Shown one piece after another: positions 32,601-43,679 of a stretch of DNA of 64,000 nt (position 1 is the first letter of the stretch; every line of letters begins with the position of its first letter). The position numbers and the translations under genes are program-made. The notes beneath the pieces were generated by a model, which saw nothing but the letters and a program-made list of their open reading frames with translations, had not been told where the DNA came from and did not search any database. This stretch comes from Acorus gramineus (taxonomy: Eukaryota > Streptophyta > Magnoliopsida > Acorales > Acoraceae), in contig JAUJYN010000019.1 of the NCBI GenBank assembly GCA_030737835.1, positions 952,433 through 1,016,432 on the forward strand. The letters are read 5' to 3'.

Positions 32601-35210
32601 AATTTCAAACTCTTACCAAATTTTGAATGAAATATTTGTCCGGAATGTATCTTGAGTTGTCAATTAGTTCACGATTCTTGTTCAAATGACATAATTCATT
32701 CAATTACAAGTGTTTCACTCTTATAAATAGTTTACAGAGATTAGCAACACAAGCACAATTTGACACTGATTAGATATGAGAAACACCACTTTTCCATGTT
32801 AAAGGTCAGATTTGAAAATCCAACTAAATACAAAAAATCAGTTCCAAAGGCATGCATAATGGAATTACTCAAGTATTTATTTCTATTCCCTTTATTAAAT
32901 CATGTAATACGAGCAATTAATTTTTTCTAATGCACCCAATTGAAAAAAAAAATCATAAAAATGAGAACCCACCAAGAGCATAAAGACTATAAAATAGTGA
33001 ACCCCAAAGATTTTTTCTTGGAATAATTCAATTAGAGTGCTGACTAGGTAAGAAAAAGTAGTAGGCAGCTATTTCAATTACTGATTATAATTGTTTAATA
33101 AAAAACAAGAAATGGACATCAAGGTGAAAGGGGGAAAAACTGTGTCCTAAAGATCAACCAATATATGCTAGAAATGACAACATTTGTTAATGAAAAATCT
33201 GTAATGATTCTCATAGGTGTTACTTGTCTTACGCCTAACAATGATATTTTTCTAAGGAAACTCGCATGTTCCTTTGATATTAGTAAATTGAATTCTTAAA
33301 ATCAATATCTAAAAGCAGAATTTCTCTAGGATATTTGTGTTTCCCCCTCTCGTTGTCTTTACTTAAGTCTTGATTAAAGAACACAACTCAACAACAAAAT
33401 GAAAGATACCTATGTTTATGTTATACCATTTCAGACAGCTCAAATTTTCATTTTTATGTTATAATTGTCATTATTGCTTCCCTTTTAAATTCATTGATTT
33501 AGCTATGAGTGTTACGAATATGCAACAATCTTGGAGGTGCCATTTTTGTTGAATTTTTTTTTTGTAATCTCTTCCTTACTGACATTTCCTTGGGTTATAT
33601 GTTAGCATATTTTTTAAGTAAATTCTGATCATGAATTCTGACTAAAGGCTTCTGTTTCATGGAGTTTCTTTCAGTGCAGCCCTGCACCTCCTTAGCTTAT
33701 GACTTTCTTGTCTGATCAGCCAACCGTGTTGTTTCCCCAACACTTGTGCCAAAACTGTTACAAAAGCCAAAACGCAAAGCTCATCAACTATTTGTTTTTA
33801 TTTAGCAATTTGAATGGCAAAGGCTATGGAATTAAGATTCTCATCTTGAATGCCAGGAATTGGTTCATCTAGAGTCTACAAATTAAGGTTAAATAGGCCC
33901 TTAATGATGGATTTATTTATTCTGTTTCCAGTCCCCTTTAGAATAATAATAATGATCATATTCTCTACATATACATAAGAAACATATATTAAAATTTTAT
34001 TTTTGTTGTCTTTATTCTTAAGGCATTTTTATACTTAAATATAAATTTACCATACATTCTGTATGCTCACATGAATACCTGTTGGACCAATGATGATATT
34101 TTCACGTGTCACACAGCACCTAGATCGCCAAGGAGTTAGCTTCTGTACAAGGATAGCATCTAATGATAATGCAATCACAAATGCTATTGAAATATACCAC
34201 GGCTTGAGGTAGTGCTTCATTATTTAGTTGAATAATATTTTACTTCACTAAATTATGTATTATATTAAAAGTGCAATTTTTTACAGTGGTGGCATCCATT
34301 TTATGGTGTCCAACAATGATTGCGGAATGCGGGAATTTGATACAGAGACATTTCATTTGTTAAATCACTTCCGCTTTCCCTGGCCTGTGAATGTGAGCCC
34401 TTGATCTCCATTTTATATGTACCATTCATAAGTAGGATGCCTTCATTTGTCAAAATCTACTGTAGATCTTCATTTTTAATTTTTATTTATCAATACCATT
34501 ATTATTCATTCCCTGATAACTTTGTATTTATCTTCTTCCCATGACCTCCAAATAATCTGCAGCACACATCCATTAGTCCAGACAGAAAGTTGGTTGCAGT
34601 CGTGGGGGACCATTGTGATGGATTACTTATTGATTCCCGTGATGGAAAGGTATTTAGAATCTTTTCCTCTGATGACTCCTTCAGAATCTCCATCTTGGGT
34701 AGTCTCTCTTAATTATATACACACAATGAATAAATATGTGATACGAGTGAGATTAGTAGAAAAATCTTGACCTATGATGCACTTGATACTGTGCAGGTGG
34801 TCTCAACGGTTGTTGGCCATTTAGACTACTCATTCGCTTCAGCATGGCATCCAAATGGCTTCAATTTTGCTACAGGAAATCAAGATAAGACTTGTCGAGT
34901 GTGGGATGTCAGAAACCTCTCTTCATCCGTTTCGGTTTTGAAGAGTAACATGGGTGCTATTCGATCCATCCGATACTCTTCTGATGGTCGATTCATGGCC
35001 ATAGCAGAGCCAGCAGACTTTGTGCACATCTACAACACGGATTTAAATTACGAGAAAAGACAGGAAATCGATTTCTTCGGGGAGATATCTGGTATGTCAT
35101 TGAGTCCCGATGATGAGTCGCTCTACATAGGGATATGGGATCGAACATACGCCAGTCTGTTTCAATATAGAAGAAGGCATGACTATACTTATCTTGATTC
35201 TGCACTGTAG
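26629..35210 (+). CDS. WD40-repeat protein (plant family like yeast C2A9.03), nine exons
   Basis: Exons: 26629-26703, 27691-27858, 27952-28038, 31452-31586, 31769-31879, 34117-34208, 34287-34392, 34563-34649, 34797-35210. All introns are GT-AG, the frame stays open and predicts 424 residues, close to the size I recall for Arabidopsis homologues. The N-terminus is acidic (MDGMGDEDFYDMD). The conserved GIPWD...TREKYRQTRLEQYKNYEN block is in exon 2, LRNLVWATSKHDVYLM in exon 4, and VAGGFQGEL in exon 5. WD-type blocks follow: SNNDCGMREFD (exon 7), and HLDYSFASAWHPNG, NQDKTCRVWDVRN and MGAIRSIRYSSDGRF (exon 9). The beta-propeller probably serves as a protein scaffold; no precise function is known to me. 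The start is chosen because its short acidic leader matches the family and no upstream in-frame exon is seen. It looks intact despite TE-filled introns 3 and 5. Confidence 0.9.
28606..30344. mobile_element. TIR element (1739 bp) inside intron 3 of the WD40 gene
   Basis: Inverted ends share TTATTT...GGTGCACACCCC and CCTCT..TTGCACC over about 40 bp. Perfect 8-mers GCTAATAA flank it (28598-28605 and 30345-30352), as expected for hAT; a 9-bp reading has one mismatch, so Mutator is possible. Inside, GTCGA/TCGAC motifs recur (28720-29110), and a stretch with repeats of CGATGGAGAGGGAGAG lies at about 30035-30150. No transposase is visible. It accounts for half of this 3.4 kb intron and leaves both splice sites untouched. 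Confidence 0.82.
32460..32924. mobile_element. MITE-like inverted repeat in intron 5 of the WD40 gene
   Basis: Arms of about 48 bp (32460-32506 and 32873-32922) are inverted copies with the core AATTGCTCGTATTAC and TTTAATAAAGGGAATA, separated by about 365 bp of AT-rich DNA. The ends are AATTAATT on both sides, which hides any target duplication. No coding sequence. Probably a MITE; a chance inverted repeat of this length is unlikely. Confidence 0.7.
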
Positions 35211-36719
35211 CCCGGAGATAGGTGTTGCCATTCCATTAAAACTGCTGTGGTGGAGTGAATTGCAGACCCCACACACCCTTAGATATACAACAAAATCATT
35301 AGTTAATGTAATGTGGCTTACAAAATCTCCTCATTTTATGTTTTTGATAGGTCAAGAGGTTGGGTGCGGAATGAAGTTCAAGCAGAATGCAACTGACTGT
35401 AGGAAGGCATTTTACATGTTTAGGCTGATTGCCATGCTTACTTATGGCACTGATACATGTAGAAATCATGATGAGCTGCATATCGACCTAGCACTTGCAG
35501 GTCATTTTGCGAGTTAATTAAGCTTCCTTTATAAAAAGGAAAATGATATATCCAGGTGCAGCCTCATTTGAAGCACATACTGTTTTTCTTTTTCTTTTTA
35601 TAAAAAAAAACATACTTTATCTCATTCAAGTGTATATTGTTATATGGAATGAAATATATACTCAGATACAATAGTTTATTTTCTCTTTAAAAAAAATAGA
35701 TTTTTTTTACTTTATATACTATGATGGAACCCTTATACATTATGATAACGTAATATATGCTATGATATGCTAGCATATGTTATGATATGTTACGTTATTA
35801 TAGTGTATTTTTGATGAAACAATAGTATATTTTATGACTACCAAAATAGTTACAACTTGGCCAAAGCGGGGAGGGGGAGAGGTTTGGGGAAGAACAAAAA
35901 CAAAATAGATAAAACTAGGGAACATGGGTAACCTTTGCACAACCATACTGCGGCTCCACCAACTATGTCGTCGCCAGGAAGCCGCCAACAAGACTCCCTC
36001 AAAACATGCGATGACTATTTTGATACGCTATTATAATGTATGAGGTTGTAAAATAAGCTGTGAAATAGATTTTATAAACAATGATCCGTTACCTGTTTAA
36101 CAAATAGGAGTATGCTTATGCATATGTCCAACATGTGTACTCCTTATCTGTAACATCCATGCCAAGGCTCAAAATTTAAAAGTTTGTCATGTTTTCCAGC
36201 AATTTATTATTTCTTCAAGAAATAAATCCCCTCTAGAGAAACAGGATAATGATTATTCTTCATTTTGCTGAATCTACTTGTATCCCAGTAGCAACTCTTC
36301 TTTTTGAGTGGGAGCAAATCATGCTTTAAAGAAAGCGTACCAGGTATATACGTCAAAGGCACCATTGTTTTTACTTCGATTGCAACTCCAATTTTCAAAC
36401 ACCAGTTTCAATATGACACGTACAATGAAATAAGAAGCTCTAACCCTTTCTCACTTAAATACTTGGACGGAAAATACAAGTATGTTGGTGTCCAGGGTTT
36501 TTATAGTAATTAATCAATGTGGATTTAATAGCTAGGTTGGTTAGATAACATTGCATGGATTGATAACATTGCATTGGATTGATGGCATTGCATGGATTTT
36601 GATTATTGTTGATTTTTGCATGTGACTTTCACATAACCCCTATTGTAGTTTGTAAATTTAAGTTCTTGAGGTCATATTATTTATAAATATACATTCAAAC
36701 CAAAAGCAATGAGCTTTTT
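35211..36719 (+). other. 3' flank of the WD40 gene; nothing else recognised
   Basis: The first 300-500 bases should hold the 3' UTR and polyadenylation site; no single canonical AATAAA was found near the stop, and AT-rich variants are numerous. A local repetition of TTGCATGGATTGAT units lies at about 36550-36600. Open readings are short and unsupported. Confidence 0.45.
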
Positions 36720-36945
36720 ACATACTGTATTTTTTTACAATCCAAAATAGTCTTATATAATTCGTTAGACGATGTATATACCTTATTAAATATTTTTCTA
36801 CACTTACTAAAAATGGATTTATTCAACTTGAAATGGAGCGATGTACACTTTTTATTAAAGCATATATGCTTACTATTTAAAAATAAATAAAAATATGTGT
36901 GGTCATAGTTTTGGTTAGCAAAAATGACTGAGTGTAACAGTTTCC
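36720..36945 (+). repeat. Dispersed AT-rich repeat, copy 2
   Basis: Homologous to 11390-11640 in the same orientation, with the order TTCAACTTGAAAT, TTATTAAAGCATATA, ATATGTGTGGTC and AAAAATGACTGAG. It is diverged from copy 1 by substitutions and short indels. Type unknown. Confidence 0.55.
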
Positions 36946-37389
36946 AAAGGCAATTCCATGTATGCACCGGGAACAAAGAGAAAGACAACCAACAGGTTGC
37001 TGTGTTTGTGGACTTTGTCTGCTAGTCTTATCTGGGACCTGGCCCAGGCCTATCTAGTGTCCGCTAGTCTAGGCTTGTGTACAAAAAACAGAAAAGAAAA
37101 AGGATCTAGATTAAATTATTAAGCCAAAGGAATCAAATACTTTAGTTTGGTTTTGAACCCAAACTTTGAATCAAAAGTTTTATTTAAAAAAAAAAATATT
37201 GAAAAAATAATTTTATTTTGAAACACAAGTTTTTTGATACAAAAACACCAACTATTTTTTAATGAAACATTTTTATTCCCAATCCCCACCTCATAATCAG
37301 AATTGTATATAACTGTCAGCAAAACAAAAGTTTTTTAATTTTGAAAGACCACAACAAAGTTAAAAAATTAAATAGGGGTATCCTGACAG
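36946..37389. other. Intergenic DNA before the nested LTR block
   Basis: No gene or repeat recognised. It ends abruptly at about 37390 where LTR-A sequence starts in the middle of the LTR, so this is a deletion or rearrangement junction rather than an LTR end. Confidence 0.6.
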
Positions 37390-38729
37390 ATCGAACGCCT
37401 CCCTACTGGGTTGGATTGTCCCACTCACCGAAACCCGGGTCGTCGCATGACCGTCCGTCAAGAACTATAAGACATGGGCATTCAATACGGTGAGTAAACT
37501 ACACAAATACATAATAAATTTACTAGAAATACCCAACACTCGGACAAGCATGCATACGGGCCCGCACGCACGCGAGCACGCGCGTACGCACGCGAGCACG
37601 CCCGTACGCACGCGAGTCCCAGTGCACCGACACCCTCCCGAACCCTCGGGCAGCCATACGCATGGCCCCCGCACGCGCACGCACGAATGCGCACGCCCGC
37701 ACGCGCCACTGCGCCCTTGGCGCACTGCCGCGCCCCAGCCCGCGCAGCACCCCGCGCGCACGTCCATGCGTCTGCGCGTACGCGGCCTGACTGGGCGCGC
37801 AGACGCGCGCGGATGACTTCTCACGCGCGCCCGATCCCCTTCCACCCCCCTCCACAGCCCTCCCACACCCCCTAACACCCATGCAAGCATGCAAACCCAA
37901 TCACACACCCTAAACAAGCATCTAACCTAGCTAGGGGAGGAGGAAAACTTACCCAAAGAGAGGAAGAACAAGGGAGGAAGCTCGGGTGCCCTTCGCGCAC
38001 CAAAATGCCACCACCAAGACCACCACCACCAAGCCACTCTCACCCCTAAAAATGGCTGAAAATAGGGAGGGAAAGGGCAGCCATGAGAGGAGGTAAACAA
38101 AGGGGAAAATCCAAAACAAAAACCATGGAAAGGTAGATCCAAACCCTACCTTTCTTTTTCCCCTTCTAGGGCTTTCCCTTTCTTTGCCTCTACTAGCTCC
38201 AATGGGGGAAACAAAGAGAGGGGAGAGAGAGAGATTTTGTGTGTGAGTGAGAGAGGGAGAGAAGAGAAGGGAAGGGAAGAAGGGGGACGCCCACTTGGGC
38301 TCACACACACACACACACTCACACACTTAGGGCAATTAGGGTTTTTGGGTGGGGATTGACTTGAGTCAACCCAACCACACAAACAAACAAAATCATTTGA
38401 CCAAGTCAATGGTCAAACTTGACTTGGTCAAAGTCATCTTTGACTTGGTCAAGTCTCCCCATGACTTTTCGCTTGATCAAAACCCGGATACAATTCGGAA
38501 CTGTCAAATTCTGAAACGTTACCGGAATTCGATGAAATTTTTGTGAGTGGTTTGAAATAGCACCAGGACACATAATGTGCAGTTAGATTTTCAATCGGAG
38601 TTCTCAAGCTCATGATGATAGATAAAAGTCCAAAATTTTAGTGGTTCTGATCGAAAAAAGAAAAAGTTGAAAAACTGCCATAAATGTTCCAAAGGTGACC
38701 AGAAGGCTAAAAGTGACACATATATAACA
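37390..38729 (-). repeat. Truncated LTR, subfamily A, minus strand
   Basis: Its 5' end (TGTTATATATGTGTCAC reversed) is at 38729. Reading leftwards it keeps the U3 block, GTCAAAG motifs, the donor GGGTAAGT (at 37952), a GC-rich tract (37560-37830), the acceptor TATAG and the 36-nt block (37429-37464) with GTGAGTGG. It stops at about 37390 inside the hairpin region. The outer half is missing. It sits within the 3' LTR of the minus-strand element, at the run of G before ATTGGATC. Confidence 0.9.
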
Positions 38730-41700
38730 GGGGGATTGGATCAAACCACTCACCAATACCCGGATCGCCGCGCGTCCGGTCTACGAGATCTGCAAAACAC
38801 AACCAATGATCCATAATTAAATTATGGAACCTCCTATCACACATATAAGCCTACTTCATGAAGACCCTAACCCCTGATACTTCCATATTATCACCCAAGA
38901 CACATGCAAACAACTCCTTGACACTCAACCAAGCAAAACTGCCAAACCTGCTACAACCAGCCCTACAAATTGATCTCCACAGCACCCAATACACTTCCCA
39001 AAATTATGACATAAAACATGCACATTCCCTGATATGCTGGGATCATAATCCATGAAGACATTAGAACCTAATTATGCCTCTACAAGCCCAAAACAAATCA
39101 TTTCCAGAAGCAGGTCAATTCCTACGCGAATCTGGACAGGCCATGCAAAACTGGTTCTAACTTACACCACAAATATCATAATGACCCCAAATTTCATATA
39201 TAACAACTAGACACATAGATGATCATATCATATGAAGACATAATCCTAGAAATGTGTCACGCCCCAGGGCGGCTGTCCCCGAGACGTGGCAATAATAAAA
39301 TATCAGCTATCAATACCTGAGGTCAATAAAGACTCCAACAACAACACACAAGGTGGCAAAGCAAGGATAATGATAACTGACTGTAAAGCGGAAGCATAAT
39401 ATATAACAATGTCTGTAAATCAAAAACATTATTACAGACTCGAATACACAATCACTGTCCTGTGAGAGCCAAGTCTAGACCAAAGAAAAAATACAACCTG
39501 TGCCACATGCACAATTTACAATACATACAATGACTCTAGGACTGCTGACAGCCTCGCACTCACCACCCGCCGGAAGAACGCTCCACGCCCCTAAGACCAC
39601 GCCACAGGAAAGCTCCAGCTCCACGCCCAACACTGCCCCTTAAAAGAAACAATATGCGAGGGATGAGCTACAAGCTCAGTGAGTGGCTAGAAACCAATCA
39701 CCATACAAAGTTCAATACATAAGCACTTTCCTTTCAAGGAAAACATGAGTGGAAACCCATGGATAACAAAGTCACGCGGCAGCGCGACCAACCTCACCCT
39801 CACCCTCACTCCCGGAGGGAGACTCTTGGGACTTTCAGGGAGAGACCATACCGTTGGTCGAGGAGACCCGGGATTACTAGTCCACACAACACTACTAGAT
39901 CATCTACATCGAGTTAACCGCCCAACGATGTCTTTCAACATCGATACACAACCGGACCCAACAACTATGGGAACGGACGAACAATGAATGGGTCACGCGG
40001 CGATGTGTCTTCACCTCATCCTCACCCTCACCCCCGGAGGTGACATAGGACTTTTGGAAGAGACTTAGACTGCTCTACACCCTTGGTCCACCGGTAGCCC
40101 TTTCCCCCGCGTAGCCTCTACCTGGTATACTCCCATGATCAGTACGCTTCCGAACGCATCGGTGGTACCTACAGATGGGAGCCCTCTGTCAGGACAGCTG
40201 TAATGCCGGGGAGTTCCTACATCGGATCCAACGAAGGGGAGAACGATTCCACGCTCGCAATATCATTCGTTAACCCTCTTCTGGGTAGCCTCTACCTGGT
40301 ATACTCCCATGATCAGTACGCTCCCGAATGCATCAGTGGTACCTACGGATGGGAGCCCTCTGTCAGGACAGCTACAACCCGGGCCCCCTCAACACGGACG
40401 ACACTGGGAGTAAACATTCTATGTTCGCAAACGAACCCAGTGGAAAACAACTACTCTCGATAATCACTTATCGAGATATAGAATACTACTGTACTCCCAC
40501 ACCGTTGCGTCGCTCAGACACAAAGGGGTGACATGCCCCAACTACCGGCTTAACAAACCGTTAAGATAATGAATCCTCCTGAATTCCAAACGAGGGCATC
40601 GCTCGGATGCACGGGCGATTTCATCGCTAGCGCTCTAACTAATAATGTACAACCCGACAGCGGGTCATACCCACGCCTATTCCAACTAGGCCTATCAGTT
40701 TTAACATGCGCATATATTTTAGAGGAGAATTTAATCTTAGTTATGTGCATGAACCATATGCACAATCACATATCAATTAATCATAGGGATACTCCCTAAT
40801 CATCGATTTACATCATAATAAATCATACAACATGCATACATGGTCATTAATCACATAAACATACAAAGTATGCCCTAACATCCATTGGATATCGCCAACT
40901 TAAAAGAAAGGGTCAAGCGCGATCTCGCGCACTAACAGGTGTGCATGCCAATATTCCAAGCGAGCCTGAGTCGAGTAGGAAATCGCATCTACTTACTCAG
41001 TTCGTTCAGAGGGAGACGGCAAGAGGGATCATCATCTCATGCAGCTGGTCGTAGCTTTGCCCCATTAGCATGGGCGCAACAGCTATACCACGCCCTCGAG
41101 TCTTATCGCAAGGGAATATTAGGCAGGTGCCCGTTATTAACCCAGACTTAATCATACTGTATATTCCCTTTAATATGGTGGGAGTAGTATTACAATACCA
41201 CCTAAGACATGCCATATTCTATACATCATACACATTACAGCAATACATGCCCATACTAGAGGGGCGCATGCAACACAATCATTCATACATGGATACAAAA
41301 CATGTATATAAGCATAGCATGCAAGATATCTACATATTATTGCTTAAGGGGCCCCATCGATGCGCGACGCGCGTCTACGCGCGTTGAGCGCATCCCGAGA
41401 GGGGGGGGGGATTGGATCGAACCACTCACCATACACCCCGGGACCTCGCACATCCCATCTGACCAGATCTGCAAGGTAGGGGCATCAAATTTGGTGAGTA
41501 ACAAAACAATTTACACTTAGAAATCATTAGAAATACCAAAGACTTAGACATGCATGCATACGGGCTCGCACGCATGCGAGCACGCGCGTACGCACGCATG
41601 CCGGGTGCCCCAGTACCTACCCGAGACCCTGGGCAGCCCCGCGCATGCCTCAGCACGCGCACGCACGCGCGCGCGCGCACTGGCCCCCAGCCCCGCGCCT

Positions 41701-42291
41701 AGACACACGCCTAGGCGCACTCCCCGCTCGCGCCAGCGCCCGCACGCCAGCACCCGCGCGCCCGCCAGCGCCTGCCAGCGCCCTTCTGCGCGCACGTCTG
41801 CGCGCCCGCCAGCGCCTGCCAGCGCAGCGCAGACAACCCCAAACGCGCATCCAACCAACCCTTACCCCTTTTTAACCCTCCCCAACCCCTCACACACACT
41901 CTAACTCATCTACCTAGCATGCATGACCTCCCCAACCATCCCAATAGCCCTAAAAATCAAAAAGAAGGGGAAGATGACTTACCAAAAGAGGGAAAGGGAA
42001 AGGGGGAGATGCGGGGCTCTCGAAGCGCCCACGGCCACCTCAACCACCACCACCACCATCACCACCTCTTCACCTCCTCAGCCTCCTTCTTGGCTGAAAA
42101 TCAGGGGGGGGGGAAAGGGCATGAGAGGGAGCTTGAGAGAAGAGAATCAACAACAACAACAACTACTTGCACAAACACTCACCATCACTTCCTCCTCCAC
42201 CTTCTCCTTCTCTTTGAGGAAATAACACAAACAGCTTGGGGGAGTGAAAAGAGAGAAAGAGAGGCCCAAAGATGGTAGACATGGGGAGTGG

Positions 42292-42340
<49 letters not shown>

Positions 42341-43663
42341 GGGCACATAAATATCCAAAGGAGGGGTACAAATGACCAATTCATCCTTGACTAGAAATTC
42401 TGAGCATGCTTCACTATAACAGCAATAACTTCCTCAATATAGCTCCGAATTGCACAATTCAGAATCCGTTGGAAAGCCAAGTAGATTATCTACAACTTTC
42501 ATGTTTATGCCAAGATCAAATAATCTCTTCAGCTATTCCGAAATATGAGCTAACCATAGAACAGGGCTGCTGCCAGAATTTTTTCATCCCCGGGGTATAC
42601 TTGGTAAAATACCCATAACTTTTACTACATGAATCCAGTTGATCTAATTCCACTTTTGTACGAAAGCTAACTCAAAACTGAGCATCTCATAATAAAATCA
42701 TATTTAAACCTCTTCATCTTGGATTTTAACAAAATCAAATCCAAATACCAAATCGAAAATACATAACTTCTAGGAAAAATTATGTAGCCAAAATTTTAAA
42801 TCAGAGCGCTCCAAATGACACAGGCATAACAAAATGTGCCTCTAAATACTAGATTCACTGAGATCTTTAAAATACAGAGTGCTGCCTTACCAAAACAGGG
42901 GGAGAGAAATGGGGAGATGCAGGGTTCTCGACACACCCACGACCACCTCAACCACCACCACCACTTCAGCATCTCCTCAAGCCCTTCATGGCAGAAAATA
43001 AGGGTGCAAAGGGGCATGAGAAGGGGATAGAGAGAAGAGAAACAACAACAACAACACATACTCACCCTTTCTCACTCTTTCTTGTGCTTCTTCTTCATCT
43101 TTTCCTTCAATTGCTTCTTCCTCCTCCTTCTTCACACAGAAAGAGGAGAAAAAAAAGAGACCAAGAGAGGGAGAGAAGGTGTTCCACGAAATGGGAGAGA
43201 GGGGGAGAGAGAGAGAGGGCAAAAATGTCATTTTCATGCCCAAATAGTGTCTAGGGTGACCATAAGGGGGGGTGAGGTTAGGGTTAGGCTCACCCACTCA
43301 CATACCAAAAGACCAAAGGTTTCTTCATCACTAAGCAAGGTGGGGGTAAGGTTACCAAAGGTCACCACATCCTCAAAATATCTCACACTATTCGACCAAC
43401 CAGGAACTCTCAAAACCCGGATACAATTCGGAACTGCATAATTTTCAAAACGTTACCGGAATTCGATGAAATTTTTATGGGTAGTACGAAACAGTACCAG
43501 GACCCATAATATGCAGTTAGATTTTCAATCAGAGTACTCCAACTCCCGCAGGTAGCTAAAAGCCAAAATTTTAGCGACTCCGATCGAAAAAGAAAAAGGC
43601 CCTGAATGACCCAGATGTGACCAAGGCTTAACCGAAATGGCTCCAAATGACACAGGCATAACA
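38730..43663 (-). repeat. 3' LTR of the minus-strand element, truncated and interrupted
   Basis: Two pieces, 38730-39254 and 42837-43663, are contiguous in the 5' LTR (around 52145), proving one LTR split by the solo LTR 39255-42831. The left piece keeps the second donor, the 36-nt block (38754-38789) and the acceptor TTTTGCAG. The right piece keeps U3 up to its TGTTATGCC end at 43663. U5 and the distal part are missing beyond 38730. Confidence 0.87.
39255..42831 (-). repeat. Solo LTR, subfamily B (3577 bp), minus strand
   Basis: Bounded by TGTCACGCCCCAGG on the left and CAGGCATAACA on the right, the reversed LTR ends. The 5-bp duplications AAATG at 39250-39254 and 42832-42836 are identical. 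The length nearly equals that of the subfamily-B solo LTR at 57149-60716. Features in reverse: the U3 half is diverged, resembling 57149-57600 rather than the other members; GA and CT repeats at 42290-42335; GC-rich tract 41560-41830; micro-exon block of 39 nt at 41430-41468; hairpin 41359-41394; duplicated blocks about 40100-40380; and acceptor-like CTTTTAAG/GGGCA near 39645. Confidence 0.93.
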
Positions 43664-43679
43664 TTCTCCCCCCCTTAGG
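43664..43679 (-). other. Polypurine tract of the minus-strand element
   Basis: On the minus strand CCTAAGGGGGGGAGAA lies against the TG of the 3' LTR. It differs only slightly from the tract at 3764-3779. Confidence 0.9.

Noticed and set aside
34767..34796. An upstream ATG extending the last WD40 exon by 10 codons
   Set aside because: It lies in intron 8, before the acceptor GTGCAG at 34791-34796; the exon begins with GTGGTCTC in frame with exon 8.
40080..40390. Repeated spaced blocks suggestive of a CRISPR-like array
   Set aside because: Only two diverged units in a eukaryotic LTR, with no uniform repeats or spacers.
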